Shown: positions 1 through 7,588 of the stretch, piece after piece
Layout of the letters: the number at the start of each line of letters is the position of its first letter
How positions within the stretch are numbered: the stretch's first letter is position 1
Origin: CAVVUF01 sp963751425
Lineage (GTDB): Bacteria; Chloroflexota; Anaerolineae; Anaerolineales; UBA4823
Reading direction: 5' to 3'
DNA length: 64,000 nt
NCBI GenBank assembly: GCA_963751425.1
Contig: CAVVUF010000004.1
Span: 62,001-126,000 of the forward strand
Program-made: the position numbers and the translations under genes
Notes under the pieces: generated by a model
Databases searched by the model: none
Told to the model about the DNA's origin: nothing
The model's input: only the letters and a program-made list of their open reading frames with translations

Positions 1-605
1 ACGCGTCCATGCTGGGCAAGCGACTCTGCCAGCTGCCAGACCAGGCCGGCTGGGATCGTCAAAGCCATGCCGTGCGCCAGCCCGGAGGTGTTCATCCCGA
101 CCACACGCCCGGCTGCATCGATGAGCGGACCGCCAGAGAAACCCGGGTAGGGGACCGTGTCGGTCCGCAGGTAGCGCTCAAGCAGGGCTCCGCGCCTTGT
201 GCGCACCAGACCGCCTACAGCACTCACCACACCCAGGCTGGCCTCGATGCCATTAGGAGTGGGGCGCCCCAGGGCAAGCACCAACTGCCCAACCCGCGCC
301 TCCTGCGCTACCGGCTCAGCGACCGCCAGCGTAGGGCGGGCCAGGCGCAGCACCGCCAGGTCAGTGGTGGGGTCACGACCGGAGACACTGGCTTCGATCT
401 CGGAGCCATCCTCCAGCATCACCGTGATCCCCTCATCGGCTTCGACAACATGGTTCGCAGTCACCACCTGGTCGGGAGCGAAGACAATGCCGCTGGCGGG
501 CATGCGCTGGCGGGCATTGACCAAAACGGTAGCCGCGCCAGCTTTCGCAACTGCACCCACCATCGCTTCTGAAAATGCGTGTAAAGAGTTTGTTTCTTGA
601 GACAT
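1..605 (-). CDS. Trypsin-like S1C serine protease (HtrA/DegP-type), C-terminus outside window
   Basis: The minus-strand frame is open from ATG 605 to the window edge (201 codons), with GGAGGT a few bases upstream. The chymotrypsin-fold triad is readable: His52 in VVTANHVV, Asp82 in DPTTDLAVLRL and Ser157 in GFSGGPL, with the spacing normal for HtrA proteases. Family members cleave unfolded or damaged proteins, and many carry C-terminal PDZ domains. Whether this one does cannot be seen, because the gene leaves the window. The N-terminus (MSQETNSLHAFSEAMVGAV) has no signal peptide or membrane anchor, so unlike classical periplasmic HtrA it is probably cytoplasmic. It is divergent from the FKBP gene at 782. 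Confidence 0.88.
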   Translation of the reverse strand, partial: MSQETNSLHAFSEAMVGAVAKAGAATVLVNARQRMPASGIVFAPDQVVTANHVVEADEGITVMLEDGSEIEASVSGRDPTTDLAVLRLARPTLAVAEPVAQEARVGQLVLALGRPTPNGIEASLGVVSAVGGLVRTRRGALLERYLRTDTVPYPGFSGGPLIDAAGRVVGMNTSGLAHGMALTIPAGLVWQLAESLAQHGR

Positions 606-781
606 GGTTATTTACCTCCAAAAAGATCCAGCTCTATGTGAGCCAAGTTTATTCTGACAGACCCATTTTCCCAGAAAAGCCTGAACCCCACATCACCCAA
701 GCAGCCAGTCTTCTACCTGGTAATTTGGGTAGGGAGAAGAGCCTGTGATAAAATAATTCGAATAAATCCCCGGAGGGTGAA

Positions 782-1282
782 ATGAGTGAAGAGAAGAAGA
801 AACGCTTAGCGATTGAAGACGATATCGTGGTGACGCTGGCTTATACGCTTAAAGTCGATGACCTGGTAATCGATTCTTCCGATGAAGGCGATGATCTACA
901 GTTCGTCCAGGGATCAGGGGAAATCCTGCCTGCCCTCGAAGAGCATTTGTATGGCATGCAGGTGGGCGACAGCAAGAAGCTGACGCTGCAACCCATGGAT
1001 GGGTACGGAGAAGTTGACCCGGAGGCTTTTGTTGAATTCCCCCGCGAGGAGTTCGCGGAGCTCCCCCTCGAAGCCGGGGTTGAGCTTGAATTGAAAGATG
1101 AAGACAATGAAGTCCACTATGCCCGGGTCGAATCGGTCAGCAAAGAAAATGTGACCTTGAACTTCAACCACCCCCTGGCAGGTAAGGTGCTGGATTTTAC
1201 GGTCCGGGTGGTCGGTTTGCGCAGGGCAAGCCCTGAAGAGCTGGACCATGGACACGTACACACACTTGCGGAGCATGAGTAA
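782..1282 (+). CDS. FKBP-type peptidyl-prolyl cis-trans isomerase, SlyD-like
   Basis: A 166-residue protein with the SlyD/FkpA-type layout: an FKBP half-domain near residues 10-75 (VTLAYTLKVDD, then a GSGEILPALEEHLYGM stretch), an insert-in-flap region rich in acidic residues at about 75-130, and the hallmark FNHPLAGKVLDF closing the FKBP fold. These enzymes catalyse proline isomerisation and act as folding chaperones in the cytoplasm. The C-terminus (HGHVHTLAEHE) is a short histidine-containing tail, reminiscent of but much shorter than the metal-binding tail of E. coli SlyD. ATG 782 is preceded by GGAGGGTGAA. The next gene starts only 8 nt downstream, so the two are probably co-transcribed. 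Confidence 0.88.
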   Translation: MSEEKKKRLAIEDDIVVTLAYTLKVDDLVIDSSDEGDDLQFVQGSGEILPALEEHLYGMQVGDSKKLTLQPMDGYGEVDPEAFVEFPREEFAELPLEAGVELELKDEDNEVHYARVESVSKENVTLNFNHPLAGKVLDFTVRVVGLRRASPEELDHGHVHTLAEHE

Positions 1283-1290
1283 CGAGACCT

Positions 1291-3213
1291 ATGAAAATTT
1301 TTGTACCTGGACGTATCTGCTTATTTGGTGAGCACTCGGATTGGGCAGGCGGCTACCGGCGCATCAACGCCCAAATCGAGCAAGGCTTTACCTTGATCAC
1401 GGGCACCAACCAGGGCATCTATGCCGAGGTTTCCACCCACCCCAACTCGCTGGTGATCACTTCCACGACACCGGATGGCGAGCGGCAGGGACCCTATGAG
1501 ATTCCGATGAAGGCCGATAGGCTGCTCGAAGAGGCCCAACTGGGCGGATTTTGGAGCTACATCGCAGGTGTGGCTTACCAGGCCTTGACCCACCACCACG
1601 TGCGCGGGCTGGTGATCGACAACTACAAAACGGACTTGCCGATCAAGAAAGGCCTCTCCTCGTCAGCGGCGATCTGCGTACTGGCGGCGCGGGCTTTCAA
1701 CCGCCTGTACGACCTAAAGCTGACTGTGCGCGGTGAAATGGAGCTGGCATACCAGGGTGAGATCACCACACCGTCTCGCTGCGGGCGGATGGATCAAGGC
1801 TGCGCCTTCGGTAATAACCCGGTGATGATGCTCTTCGATGGCGACCGGCTGGAAACACAAGAGCTACGCCCGAAAGAAGACCTGTTCTTCGTGGTCGTCG
1901 ACCTGCATGCCCAAAAAGATACCATGCGCATCCTTTCGCGCTTGAACCGCTGCTTCCCGGTGGCGGAGAATGAGGTGGAGAAGGGTGTGCAAGAACTTTT
2001 GGGACCGATCAACAAACGCATCGTCCACCAGGCGATTGAGGCGATCAGGGACTCAGATGGGCAGCGCATTGGTGCGCTGATGAGCGAAGCTCAAGATTAC
2101 TTCGACCGCTATGCAACCCCGGCCTGCCCAGAAGAGCTGACCTCGCCCGTGCTGCACAAGGTGCTGAACTATACACCCCTCCAGCCGCATATTTGGGGCG
2201 GCAAGGGCGTGGGGTCGCAGGGCGATGGGACGGCCCAGTTCATCGTGCCCAGCGCAGCCGATCAGCAGGCGGTGATGGATATCCTGGAGCAGGATTTCCA
2301 GATGAGCAGCTACCGGCTGACCCTGCGCGCAGGCAGCCGGGTGCGCAAAGCGATTATCCCAGCGGCAGGCTTTGGCACGCGCCTCTTCCCTGCCAGCAAG
2401 GCGGTCAAGAAAGAGCTCTTCCCAGTTATCGACCGCGACGGCATCGCCAAGCCCGCCATCCTGTATATCGTTGAAGAAGCGCTGGAGGCGGGTATCGAAG
2501 AGGTTTACATCATCATCCAGCCTTCTGATCTGCAAGATTTCCAAGATTTCTTCAACCACCAGGTCTCCGTAGAGAATTACAACAAGCTGCCGCGCCATTT
2601 CCAGGAGTATTCCAAGCGCATCCTGGAAGTCGGGCAGAAGGTGCATTTCGTGTTCCAGGAGCTGCAAGAGGGGTTTGGGCACGCGGTGTACTGCACTCGG
2701 GAGGCCATCGGCGATGAGCCCTTCCTGCTGTACCTGGGTGACCACCTATACCGTTCGAACAGCGAGAAATCGTGCACGCAGCAGCTCATCGAAGCCTTCA
2801 ACCAGTCGGGGGTCAGCATCTTGGGGCTTCGGCGCACGCCCGAGTCTCAAATCCACAATTTTGGGACGGTCACCGGGGCATGGATCGAGCCCGAGCGGCT
2901 GCTCAACGTAACCGAGTTCGCTGAGAAGCCTACCATCGACTACGCCCGGACGAACCTGCGCGTGCCCGATATGCCCGAAGACGAGTACCTGACCGTCTTC
3001 GGACAGTACATCATCAAGCCGCAGATCTACAACTTTTTGGAGGAGCACACACAGCACAACGTGCGTGAGCGCGGTGAATTCCAGCTCACCTCCGCACTGG
3101 ACCGCCTGCGCCAGGAGGATGGATTCCAGGGCTTGATGATCCAGGGCAAGCGCTTCGACATCGGCATCCCGGAATATTATTTGGAGACGCTGAAGACTTT
3201 CAAAGAGTCTTGA
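1291..3213 (+). CDS. Bifunctional GHMP sugar kinase / GalU-like NDP-sugar pyrophosphorylase fusion
   Basis: 640 residues encode two enzymes in one chain. Residues 1 to about 345 are a GHMP kinase: PGRICLFGEHSDW at the start (galactokinase-like signature), the GLSSSAA phosphate loop at about 121-127, CGRMDQ with likely catalytic Asp168 (compare CGIMDQ in galactokinase), and the third motif GVGSQGDGTAQF near 310. Residues from about 352 to 640 are a GalU/RfbA-type nucleotidyltransferase, starting KAIIPAAGFGTRLFPASK and containing LYLGDHLY. By analogy with fucokinase/GDP-fucose pyrophosphorylase, which has the reverse domain order, the protein should phosphorylate a free sugar or uronic acid at C1 and then form its NDP derivative, a salvage route to activated sugar. 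The actual sugar and nucleotide are not evident. It sits 8 nt behind the FKBP gene and near a glycosyltransferase. Confidence 0.87.
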   Translation: MKIFVPGRICLFGEHSDWAGGYRRINAQIEQGFTLITGTNQGIYAEVSTHPNSLVITSTTPDGERQGPYEIPMKADRLLEEAQLGGFWSYIAGVAYQALTHHHVRGLVIDNYKTDLPIKKGLSSSAAICVLAARAFNRLYDLKLTVRGEMELAYQGEITTPSRCGRMDQGCAFGNNPVMMLFDGDRLETQELRPKEDLFFVVVDLHAQKDTMRILSRLNRCFPVAENEVEKGVQELLGPINKRIVHQAIEAIRDSDGQRIGALMSEAQDYFDRYATPACPEELTSPVLHKVLNYTPLQPHIWGGKGVGSQGDGTAQFIVPSAADQQAVMDILEQDFQMSSYRLTLRAGSRVRKAIIPAAGFGTRLFPASKAVKKELFPVIDRDGIAKPAILYIVEEALEAGIEEVYIIIQPSDLQDFQDFFNHQVSVENYNKLPRHFQEYSKRILEVGQKVHFVFQELQEGFGHAVYCTREAIGDEPFLLYLGDHLYRSNSEKSCTQQLIEAFNQSGVSILGLRRTPESQIHNFGTVTGAWIEPERLLNVTEFAEKPTIDYARTNLRVPDMPEDEYLTVFGQYIIKPQIYNFLEEHTQHNVRERGEFQLTSALDRLRQEDGFQGLMIQGKRFDIGIPEYYLETLKTFKES

Positions 3214-3220
3214 AATAATC

Positions 3221-3260
3221 TCACCACAGAGCACAGAGGGTACAGAGCTGCACAGACAGT
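3221..3260 (+). repeat. Purine-rich ~9-nt periodic intergenic repeat, CACAGAG type
   Basis: Just after the kinase fusion stop, three variants of ACAGAG occur at spacings of 7 and 9 nt (ACCACAGAG, CACAGAGGG, TACAGAG). It is the first member of a dispersed family found in many gaps of this window. Confidence 0.7.
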
Positions 3261-3322
3261 TTTGAAGAAGAACATTCACTGCAGATACATTGAGCAGATT
3301 CAGGAGAAGAAATTAACGCCAT

Positions 3323-3377
3323 GACGCGGAGAACGCTGAGAGAGAAAGAAACTCTGCGTCCTCCGCGTCTCAGCGTT
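3323..3377. repeat. Inverted pair of 9-nt periodic repeats (hairpin)
   Basis: ACGCGGAGAACGCTGAGAG (3324-3342) is followed after a short A-rich spacer by CTCTGCGTCCTCCGCGTC and TCAGCGTT. The two arms are imperfect reverse complements, so the element could fold as a hairpin between the kinase fusion and the HExxH gene. There is no T-run, so it is not a convincing terminator. Confidence 0.6.
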
Positions 3378-3394
3378 AGAATCGTCACATTACA

Positions 3395-4531
3395 ATGAAT
3401 AAAAACCGGAGTAGAAAGTTACGCAGATTATCCTGCGGGATCGTTGTGGGTTTGGCCGTCCTATGCCTGGTAGGGGCGGGCATTTCTGCCTTGAGCAACC
3501 TGACTTTGCCGAAGGGGCCGGAGGCACTGGACCGGCTCGATCCCCTGGATAAGATCCGCCTGGAGGAGACCCTGCACTTGAAAGCGGCCTTGGGGGAGGT
3601 CGTCTGGCCCGGGCTGGGAGAGACGCACATCCCGGTCAGCCTGCACAACCAGGCCTATTCCTTTTTGACCGGTTTCGAAGGGGAGCCGCCATCGGATTGG
3701 GAGGTAGTGGAGGGGGATGAGTTCCAGGGCAAACCCTACTACCGCCGGGCCGAGAAGGAGGCCCAGAACTTTGCCATCCCGGTCGGTGAGGCCTGGGCGG
3801 CGGGCATGGCGACCAAGTCGGAGACAGACCGCTTCATTATCAAGCTCTACCGGGGCTTCTTGCCCCCATTGATCGAGCAGGTCTTCCCCTACCGGCTCCT
3901 GCTGCAGCCGACCGAAACACAGGTCGGGGGTGTGCTGCATGAGAGCTTTCACGTCTTCCAGGCGCTGACCGCCCCGGAGCGGTTGGAGGCGGCAGAAAAG
4001 GCGCACGGATTAAGTGGCATATATTGGAGAGCGGATGAGCAAAGCCTCGACCTTTGGAAAGCAGAGATGAACTTGCTGGCCAAGGCGCTGGAGGCAAAAA
4101 CGGATGAGGAAGCGGCTGAGCTGGCAAAGCAGTTCCTGGCACACCGTCAGTCGCGCCGGCAGCAGGCTGGATTAACGCCGGAGCTGATCGATTACGAGCG
4201 CCAATTGGAGTGGGAGGAAGGGCTGGCGAAATATGTGGAGCTGGATTTTCTGCGTCAGGCCTATGAAACCAAAGATTACCCGCCCATCGCGGCGATGAGC
4301 GGGGACGCCTCGTTCAAAGCTTACCAGGCCTTCAAGCAGCGCTGGTCGCAGGAGATCATCCAGATGAAGCTGGAGGCCAACCAAAAAGGCGAGGTCAGCT
4401 TCTACCAGACCGGCATGGCGCAGGCAGTTCTGCTGGACCGGTTGAGCCCAGGATGGAAGGCGAACGCTTTGAAAAATGGCATCTTCCTGGAAGATTTATT
4501 GAAAGAAGCGGCGGTGAAAGAACAGCCGTGA
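3395..4531 (+). CDS. Putative membrane-anchored zinc metallopeptidase (HExxH, gluzincin-like)
   Basis: 378 residues; no named family recognised with certainty. Residues 8-33 form one hydrophobic segment after a basic start (RSRKLRRLSCGIVVGLAVLC), so the protein is a signal-anchored or exported protein. A zinc-protease motif HESFH lies at residues 182-186 inside GGVLHESFHVFQAL. An EWEEGLAKYVE segment at 272-282 could supply the third zinc ligand, as in gluzincins (HExxH plus ExxA-like helix). The rest is helical and charged. ATG 3395 has no strong ribosome site, but the hydrophobic segment begins directly after it. It could instead be a non-enzymatic relative; the motif spacing of about 90 residues is plausible but not proof. 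The glycosyltransferase follows 16 nt downstream. Confidence 0.65.
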   Translation: MNKNRSRKLRRLSCGIVVGLAVLCLVGAGISALSNLTLPKGPEALDRLDPLDKIRLEETLHLKAALGEVVWPGLGETHIPVSLHNQAYSFLTGFEGEPPSDWEVVEGDEFQGKPYYRRAEKEAQNFAIPVGEAWAAGMATKSETDRFIIKLYRGFLPPLIEQVFPYRLLLQPTETQVGGVLHESFHVFQALTAPERLEAAEKAHGLSGIYWRADEQSLDLWKAEMNLLAKALEAKTDEEAAELAKQFLAHRQSRRQQAGLTPELIDYERQLEWEEGLAKYVELDFLRQAYETKDYPPIAAMSGDASFKAYQAFKQRWSQEIIQMKLEANQKGEVSFYQTGMAQAVLLDRLSPGWKANALKNGIFLEDLLKEAAVKEQP

Positions 4532-4547
4532 TGGAATAGGATTGGCG

Positions 4548-5570
4548 ATGTTTACCCCGGCTGTCTCGGTGCTCCTGCCATGCTACAACGCCGCCAGCAC
4601 GCTTGAGGAGTGCCTGGCAAGCCTGGAGGCGCAAACCTTTACGGACTATGAAGTGATCGCTGTGGATGATGGCTCGAGCGACAGCACGCTGGAGATCCTG
4701 CAGGACTGGCAGCACAGGGATGCACGGTACAGAGTCTTGGCGAGACCGCATGCGGGGATCATCTCAGCGCTGAACGCCGGGCTGGCGGAATGCCGGGCGC
4801 CGTTCGTGGCACGCTTGGACGCCGATGACCGCTGCCGGCCAGAGCGGCTGAGGCTGCAGGCTCAATCCTTACAAGAGCATGCAGAGCTGGCCTTGGTAAG
4901 CTGCCTGGCAGAGAGCTTCCCGGCTGAACAGGTGCGAGAGGGCTTCAGGATTTACATCGAATGGCAGAACGCGCTGGTGACGGATGCGGATATCCGGCGA
5001 GAGATGTTCATCGAAAGCCCATTCCCCCACCCGAGCGTGATGTTCCGCAAGGAATGGGTCGATAAGGTGGGCGGCTACCAGGAACACGGCTGGCCGGAAG
5101 ACTACGACCTATGGCTGCGGCTCCACCTGTCTGGAGCGCACTTCGGCAAAGTACCGCAGGTGCTGCTGGAATGGCGTGAGGCGCCCCAGCGCCTGACGCG
5201 CACCGACAGGCGCTACTCTCTGGAGAACTTCCTGCGCCTCAAGGCCTGGGCTTTGGTAAACGGTCCCTTGCAGGGGCGGGAAGCAGTCTTCATCTGGGGA
5301 GCGGGGATGATGGGACGCCGCCTGGGCAAGCAGCTCCAGCTCCAGAAGGCGCCCCTGGCAGCTTATTTTGATATCGATCCGGTGAAGATTGGGAACACGC
5401 GCCGCGGCTTGCCCATCCTGGCACCGGAAGAGCTGGCGGAGTGGTGGCAACGGGTTACCCGCCCGATCCTGCTGGCGGCTGTGGGCGCACGCGGGGCGCG
5501 GCCGATCATCCGGGCAAGGCTGGAGGCGTTCGGGTTGAGCGAGGGAGAGGATTGGCTGTTCTGCGCGTGA
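4548..5570 (+). CDS. Family 2 glycosyltransferase with C-terminal PglD-like Rossmann domain
   Basis: About 340 residues. The N-terminal 220 residues are a GT-A fold glycosyltransferase: SVLLPCYNAASTLEECLASL, VDDGSSDST, the metal-binding ARLDADDRCR and the acceptor motif GWPEDYDLWLRL. It should transfer a sugar from an NDP donor to a glycan or lipid acceptor at the cytoplasmic face. From about residue 235 a second domain begins, EAVFIWGAGMMGRRLGKQLQ, a glycine-rich nucleotide-binding loop like the N-terminal Rossmann part of PglD-type acetyltransferases, running to the C-terminus. The start is taken at ATG 4548, with GGAATAGG upstream; an in-frame TTG lies 6 nt earlier. It lies close behind the HExxH gene. 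Confidence 0.85.
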   Translation: MFTPAVSVLLPCYNAASTLEECLASLEAQTFTDYEVIAVDDGSSDSTLEILQDWQHRDARYRVLARPHAGIISALNAGLAECRAPFVARLDADDRCRPERLRLQAQSLQEHAELALVSCLAESFPAEQVREGFRIYIEWQNALVTDADIRREMFIESPFPHPSVMFRKEWVDKVGGYQEHGWPEDYDLWLRLHLSGAHFGKVPQVLLEWREAPQRLTRTDRRYSLENFLRLKAWALVNGPLQGREAVFIWGAGMMGRRLGKQLQLQKAPLAAYFDIDPVKIGNTRRGLPILAPEELAEWWQRVTRPILLAAVGARGARPIIRARLEAFGLSEGEDWLFCA

Positions 5571-5582
5571 AAGGCAAAAAGC

Positions 5583-5705
5583 TTCACCGCAGAGCAACGG
5601 AGTTCACAGAGCAACACAGAGAAGAAGTAGAAAAATCTTCAACGAGGAGAAGCGAAGATACGCAGAGTTTTCTAAAGATGGACACGGAAAGATCGGAAAA
5701 ATCAG
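5583..5705 (+). repeat. Composite ~9-nt periodic repeat (CACAGAG type then ACACGGAA type)
   Basis: 5583-5626 carries four GAG-ending units at 8-10 nt spacing (CCGCAGAG, ACGGAG, CACAGAG, CACAGAG). 5678-5705 carries GGACACGGAAA, GATCGGAAA and AATCAG. The frame through this repeat is open and joins the thioesterase frame, but it is repeat DNA, not part of the gene. Confidence 0.7.
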
Positions 5706-5722
5706 ACCAAAAGAGGAAAAAC

Positions 5723-6130
5723 ATGGATTTCAGCGAATTGATCAAGCCTGGAATGACCAACGAAGAGACTTTCGAGGTCACGGAAGAATACCTGGCCAGC
5801 CACATCGGGTCGGGGGCGGCCCGCGTGCTGGCAACCCCCTGGCTGATCCTGTTCATGGAGCGGGTCTCGCATCGTCTGATCGCCCAGCGCGTACCAGAAG
5901 GGTATTCGAGCGTGGGAGCGGAAGTGAACATGCGCCACCTGGCGCCGACGCCCCTGGGCGGCAAGGTGCGCGTGGTGGCGGAGGTGGTGGCGGTGGAGGG
6001 CTCGAAGATCACCCTGAGCGTGACGGCCGCGGATGAGACCGAGCCAGTGGGCACCTGCGCACACCAGCGCTATATTATCGACGAGGCCCGGTTCTTGAAA
6101 AGAGTAGCCGCTAAAGCAGGGAACGCCTAA
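5723..6130 (+). CDS. Hotdog-fold thioesterase, FlK (fluoroacetyl-CoA thioesterase)-like
   Basis: 135 residues from ATG 5723 (GAGG upstream). The hotdog pattern ATPWLILFMERVSHRL, followed by YSSVGAEVNMRHLAPTPLGGKVRV, matches FlK-type thioesterases, where Thr, Glu and His form the catalytic set. Here the candidates are Thr in ATPW, Glu in FMER and His in MRHLAPT. Expected role: hydrolysis of a small acyl-CoA in the cytoplasm; the substrate is unknown, and fluoroacetate itself is unlikely. A longer in-frame start upstream would translate the intergenic repeat and is rejected. The stop overlaps that of the convergent LysM gene by 4 nt. Confidence 0.85.
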   Translation: MDFSELIKPGMTNEETFEVTEEYLASHIGSGAARVLATPWLILFMERVSHRLIAQRVPEGYSSVGAEVNMRHLAPTPLGGKVRVVAEVVAVEGSKITLSVTAADETEPVGTCAHQRYIIDEARFLKRVAAKAGNA

Positions 6131-6963
6131 CGCCTGGCGAGCAGGGCGGCGTATATACCCAAGCCGAGGCCAAACAGGAGCACCAGCCCGCCCGCAATGG
6201 CCAGGACCGGCGATCGCCGGGGGCTTTCAGGGATAATAGCGGTCTCCTGGATCTTTTCAGAATTCGGCTGGGCGCCGAAAGAGACATAGGCCTCGTCGCC
6301 ACCTTTGAGCTTGAAGGCTCGGCTCAGCTCCGTGGTGGGGTTGAAGCCCTCCGGGATGGCAACGGTAAGGTTGTATTCCCCTTCGGGCAGCTCGACAAAG
6401 CAGTCGTAGCCAGGGTCCAGCTCGAGCTCCACCGGGCAAGCTGGGTCTTCCGCAAGGCGCGTGTCGGCGGTGCGGGTAAGGGTGCCGACCTTGTTGCTCA
6501 GGCTGATCGCGCCGCCAGGGATGACTGGCTCGTCCGCCTGGCGCAGCGAATCGCCGTTGCGGTCGTTGTAGAGAAAAACATACAGGTTGGCAGTGCCGGA
6601 TTCGGCCGTTTCGGTCGGCAAAGCCGGGAGGGGGGTGGGGCTGGGACCAGGCGTCACGGTGACCAGGGCAGGACCTGCCAGGCCGATCAACAAAGTCTGC
6701 CCTTGCTGCAGGGTGGCATCTTCTGACAGCTTATTCAACTGGCGGAGCTCATCGAGGGTGATGCCGGTGATGGCAGCAATGCGCCACAGGGTGTCGCCTG
6801 CCTGGACGATGTACAAGATGCGCCCATCCGCGCCCGGGGTGGGGGTGGGGAAAACGGTCAGCTGGGCAACCGGCGCGGCCTGGACGGGCAAGCGCACCGT
6901 CAGGAGGAGAATGATGAATAGGAGGGCTGTCAGGAAGACTATTTTTGCTGAAATTTTAGACAT
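6127..6963 (-). CDS. LysM-domain membrane protein with B-like immunoglobulin-fold region
   Basis: 278 residues from ATG 6963. Order: signal peptide/anchor (residues 5-29), a LysM domain (YIVQAGDTLWRIAAITGITL, about 50-95) that normally binds peptidoglycan or other GlcNAc polymers, a Pro/Thr linker, and an SdrD B/Cna-B-like region starting NLYVFLYNDRNGDSLRQADE and ending in a YVSF strand. A last transmembrane helix (SPVLAIAGGLVLLFGLGLG) and RR finish the chain, so both ends appear membrane-inserted. It is probably an envelope-associated protein exposed outside. A TATAAT box lies 9 nt before the ATG with no ribosome site, suggesting a near-leaderless message. Confidence 0.8.
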   Translation of the reverse strand: MSKISAKIVFLTALLFIILLLTVRLPVQAAPVAQLTVFPTPTPGADGRILYIVQAGDTLWRIAAITGITLDELRQLNKLSEDATLQQGQTLLIGLAGPALVTVTPGPSPTPLPALPTETAESGTANLYVFLYNDRNGDSLRQADEPVIPGGAISLSNKVGTLTRTADTRLAEDPACPVELELDPGYDCFVELPEGEYNLTVAIPEGFNPTTELSRAFKLKGGDEAYVSFGAQPNSEKIQETAIIPESPRRSPVLAIAGGLVLLFGLGLGIYAALLARR

Positions 6964-6972
6964 CGTAAAGTG

Positions 6973-6978
6973 ATTATA
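6973..6978 (-). promoter_or_regulatory. -10 box (TATAAT) of LysM gene; near-leaderless
   Basis: TATAAT on the minus strand ends 9 nt before ATG 6963, which places the transcription start within about 3 nt of the start codon. No clear -35 hexamer at 17 nt. Confidence 0.5.
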
Positions 6979-7323
6979 CTTGAAACCAGGGGATAAGGCA
7001 GCAATTCTCAAATTGTACCGATGGGGAAGATAAATTTGCTAGTGAAAATACAAGAAAAACGAGCGGATTATCTCGAAGAGGTAGAAGAAGAGCTTGGGTG
7101 AGCAGTGAAAACAAGTAAACGCATTCCTATATGGGTGGCGCAGGGCATATGGCCAGACACGGGCAGGAGGAAGTGCTGTGCTGGGTGATTGGCGAGGCCG
7201 AAGACCAGGCCAGCATCTGCTCCCACCTGGTGAATGACTGCGCTGCAGAGTACCTGGTGGAGAAAAGTAATTCAGGTGAAGGCGATCGAATCAGGGAGTT
7301 TTGTGTATACTCAGAATTAGAAT
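6979..7323. other. Gene-poor stretch upstream of tRNA-Glu; possible coding debris
   Basis: No convincing gene. A 26-codon frame (7021-7101, plus; KIQEKRADYLEEVEEELG tail) and an open plus frame from 7131 (EEVLCWVIGEAEDQASICSHL) look protein-like. The second runs straight into the antisense of the tRNA, so at most this is a decayed gene remnant. Confidence 0.3.
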
Positions 7324-7364
7324 ACATGACACCTCCCGAATTTAATAATCGGGAGGTGTCATGT
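7324..7364 (-). terminator. 16-bp perfect hairpin downstream of tRNA-Glu
   Basis: ACATGACACCTCCCGA and its exact complement flank a 9-nt A/T loop (7340-7348), four bases beyond the tRNA 3' end. On the minus strand only a weak T-rich stretch follows (TATTCTAATTCT). It probably ends tRNA transcription or stabilises the 3' end. Confidence 0.6.
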
Positions 7365-7367
7365 CTG

Positions 7368-7440
7368 TGCCCCCAAGGAGATTCGAACTCCTGTTTTGGC
7401 CTTGAGAGGGCCACGTCCTGGGCCTCTAGACGATGGGGGC
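7368..7440 (-). tRNA. tRNA-Glu (CTC)
   Basis: 73 nt reading GCCCCCA...TGGGGGC-A on the minus strand. The anticodon stem TGGCC/GGCCA encloses the loop CTCTCAA, giving anticodon CTC. The T-arm is GGAG-TTCGAATC-TCC and the D-arm begins GTCTAGAGG, as usual for tRNA-Glu. CCA is not encoded. Confidence 0.95.
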
Positions 7441-7511
7441 AATAGCGCGCAGATTTTACCACCTCAACCCTGCTTCGTCAATTCCCCAGCTTTTCGGAAA
7501 GACACTTAAGG

Positions 7512-7517
7512 TATAAT
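7512..7517 (+). promoter_or_regulatory. -10 box of phosphofructokinase gene
   Basis: TATAAT within AAGGTATAATTCA, 71 nt before ATG 7589. The -35 position is T-rich (GCTTTT) but not consensus. Confidence 0.4.
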
Positions 7518-7588
7518 TCAGGTTTGGCAAAACAGCTATTTTGGCTTATTAAAGAGCCGTTAATTTTCAAAGATCAAGAGGTGTAACT

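Noticed and set aside
7131..7445. Possible 104-residue plus gene
   Set aside because: Its last third is the antisense of tRNA-Glu and its hairpin; no ribosome site or family resemblance.
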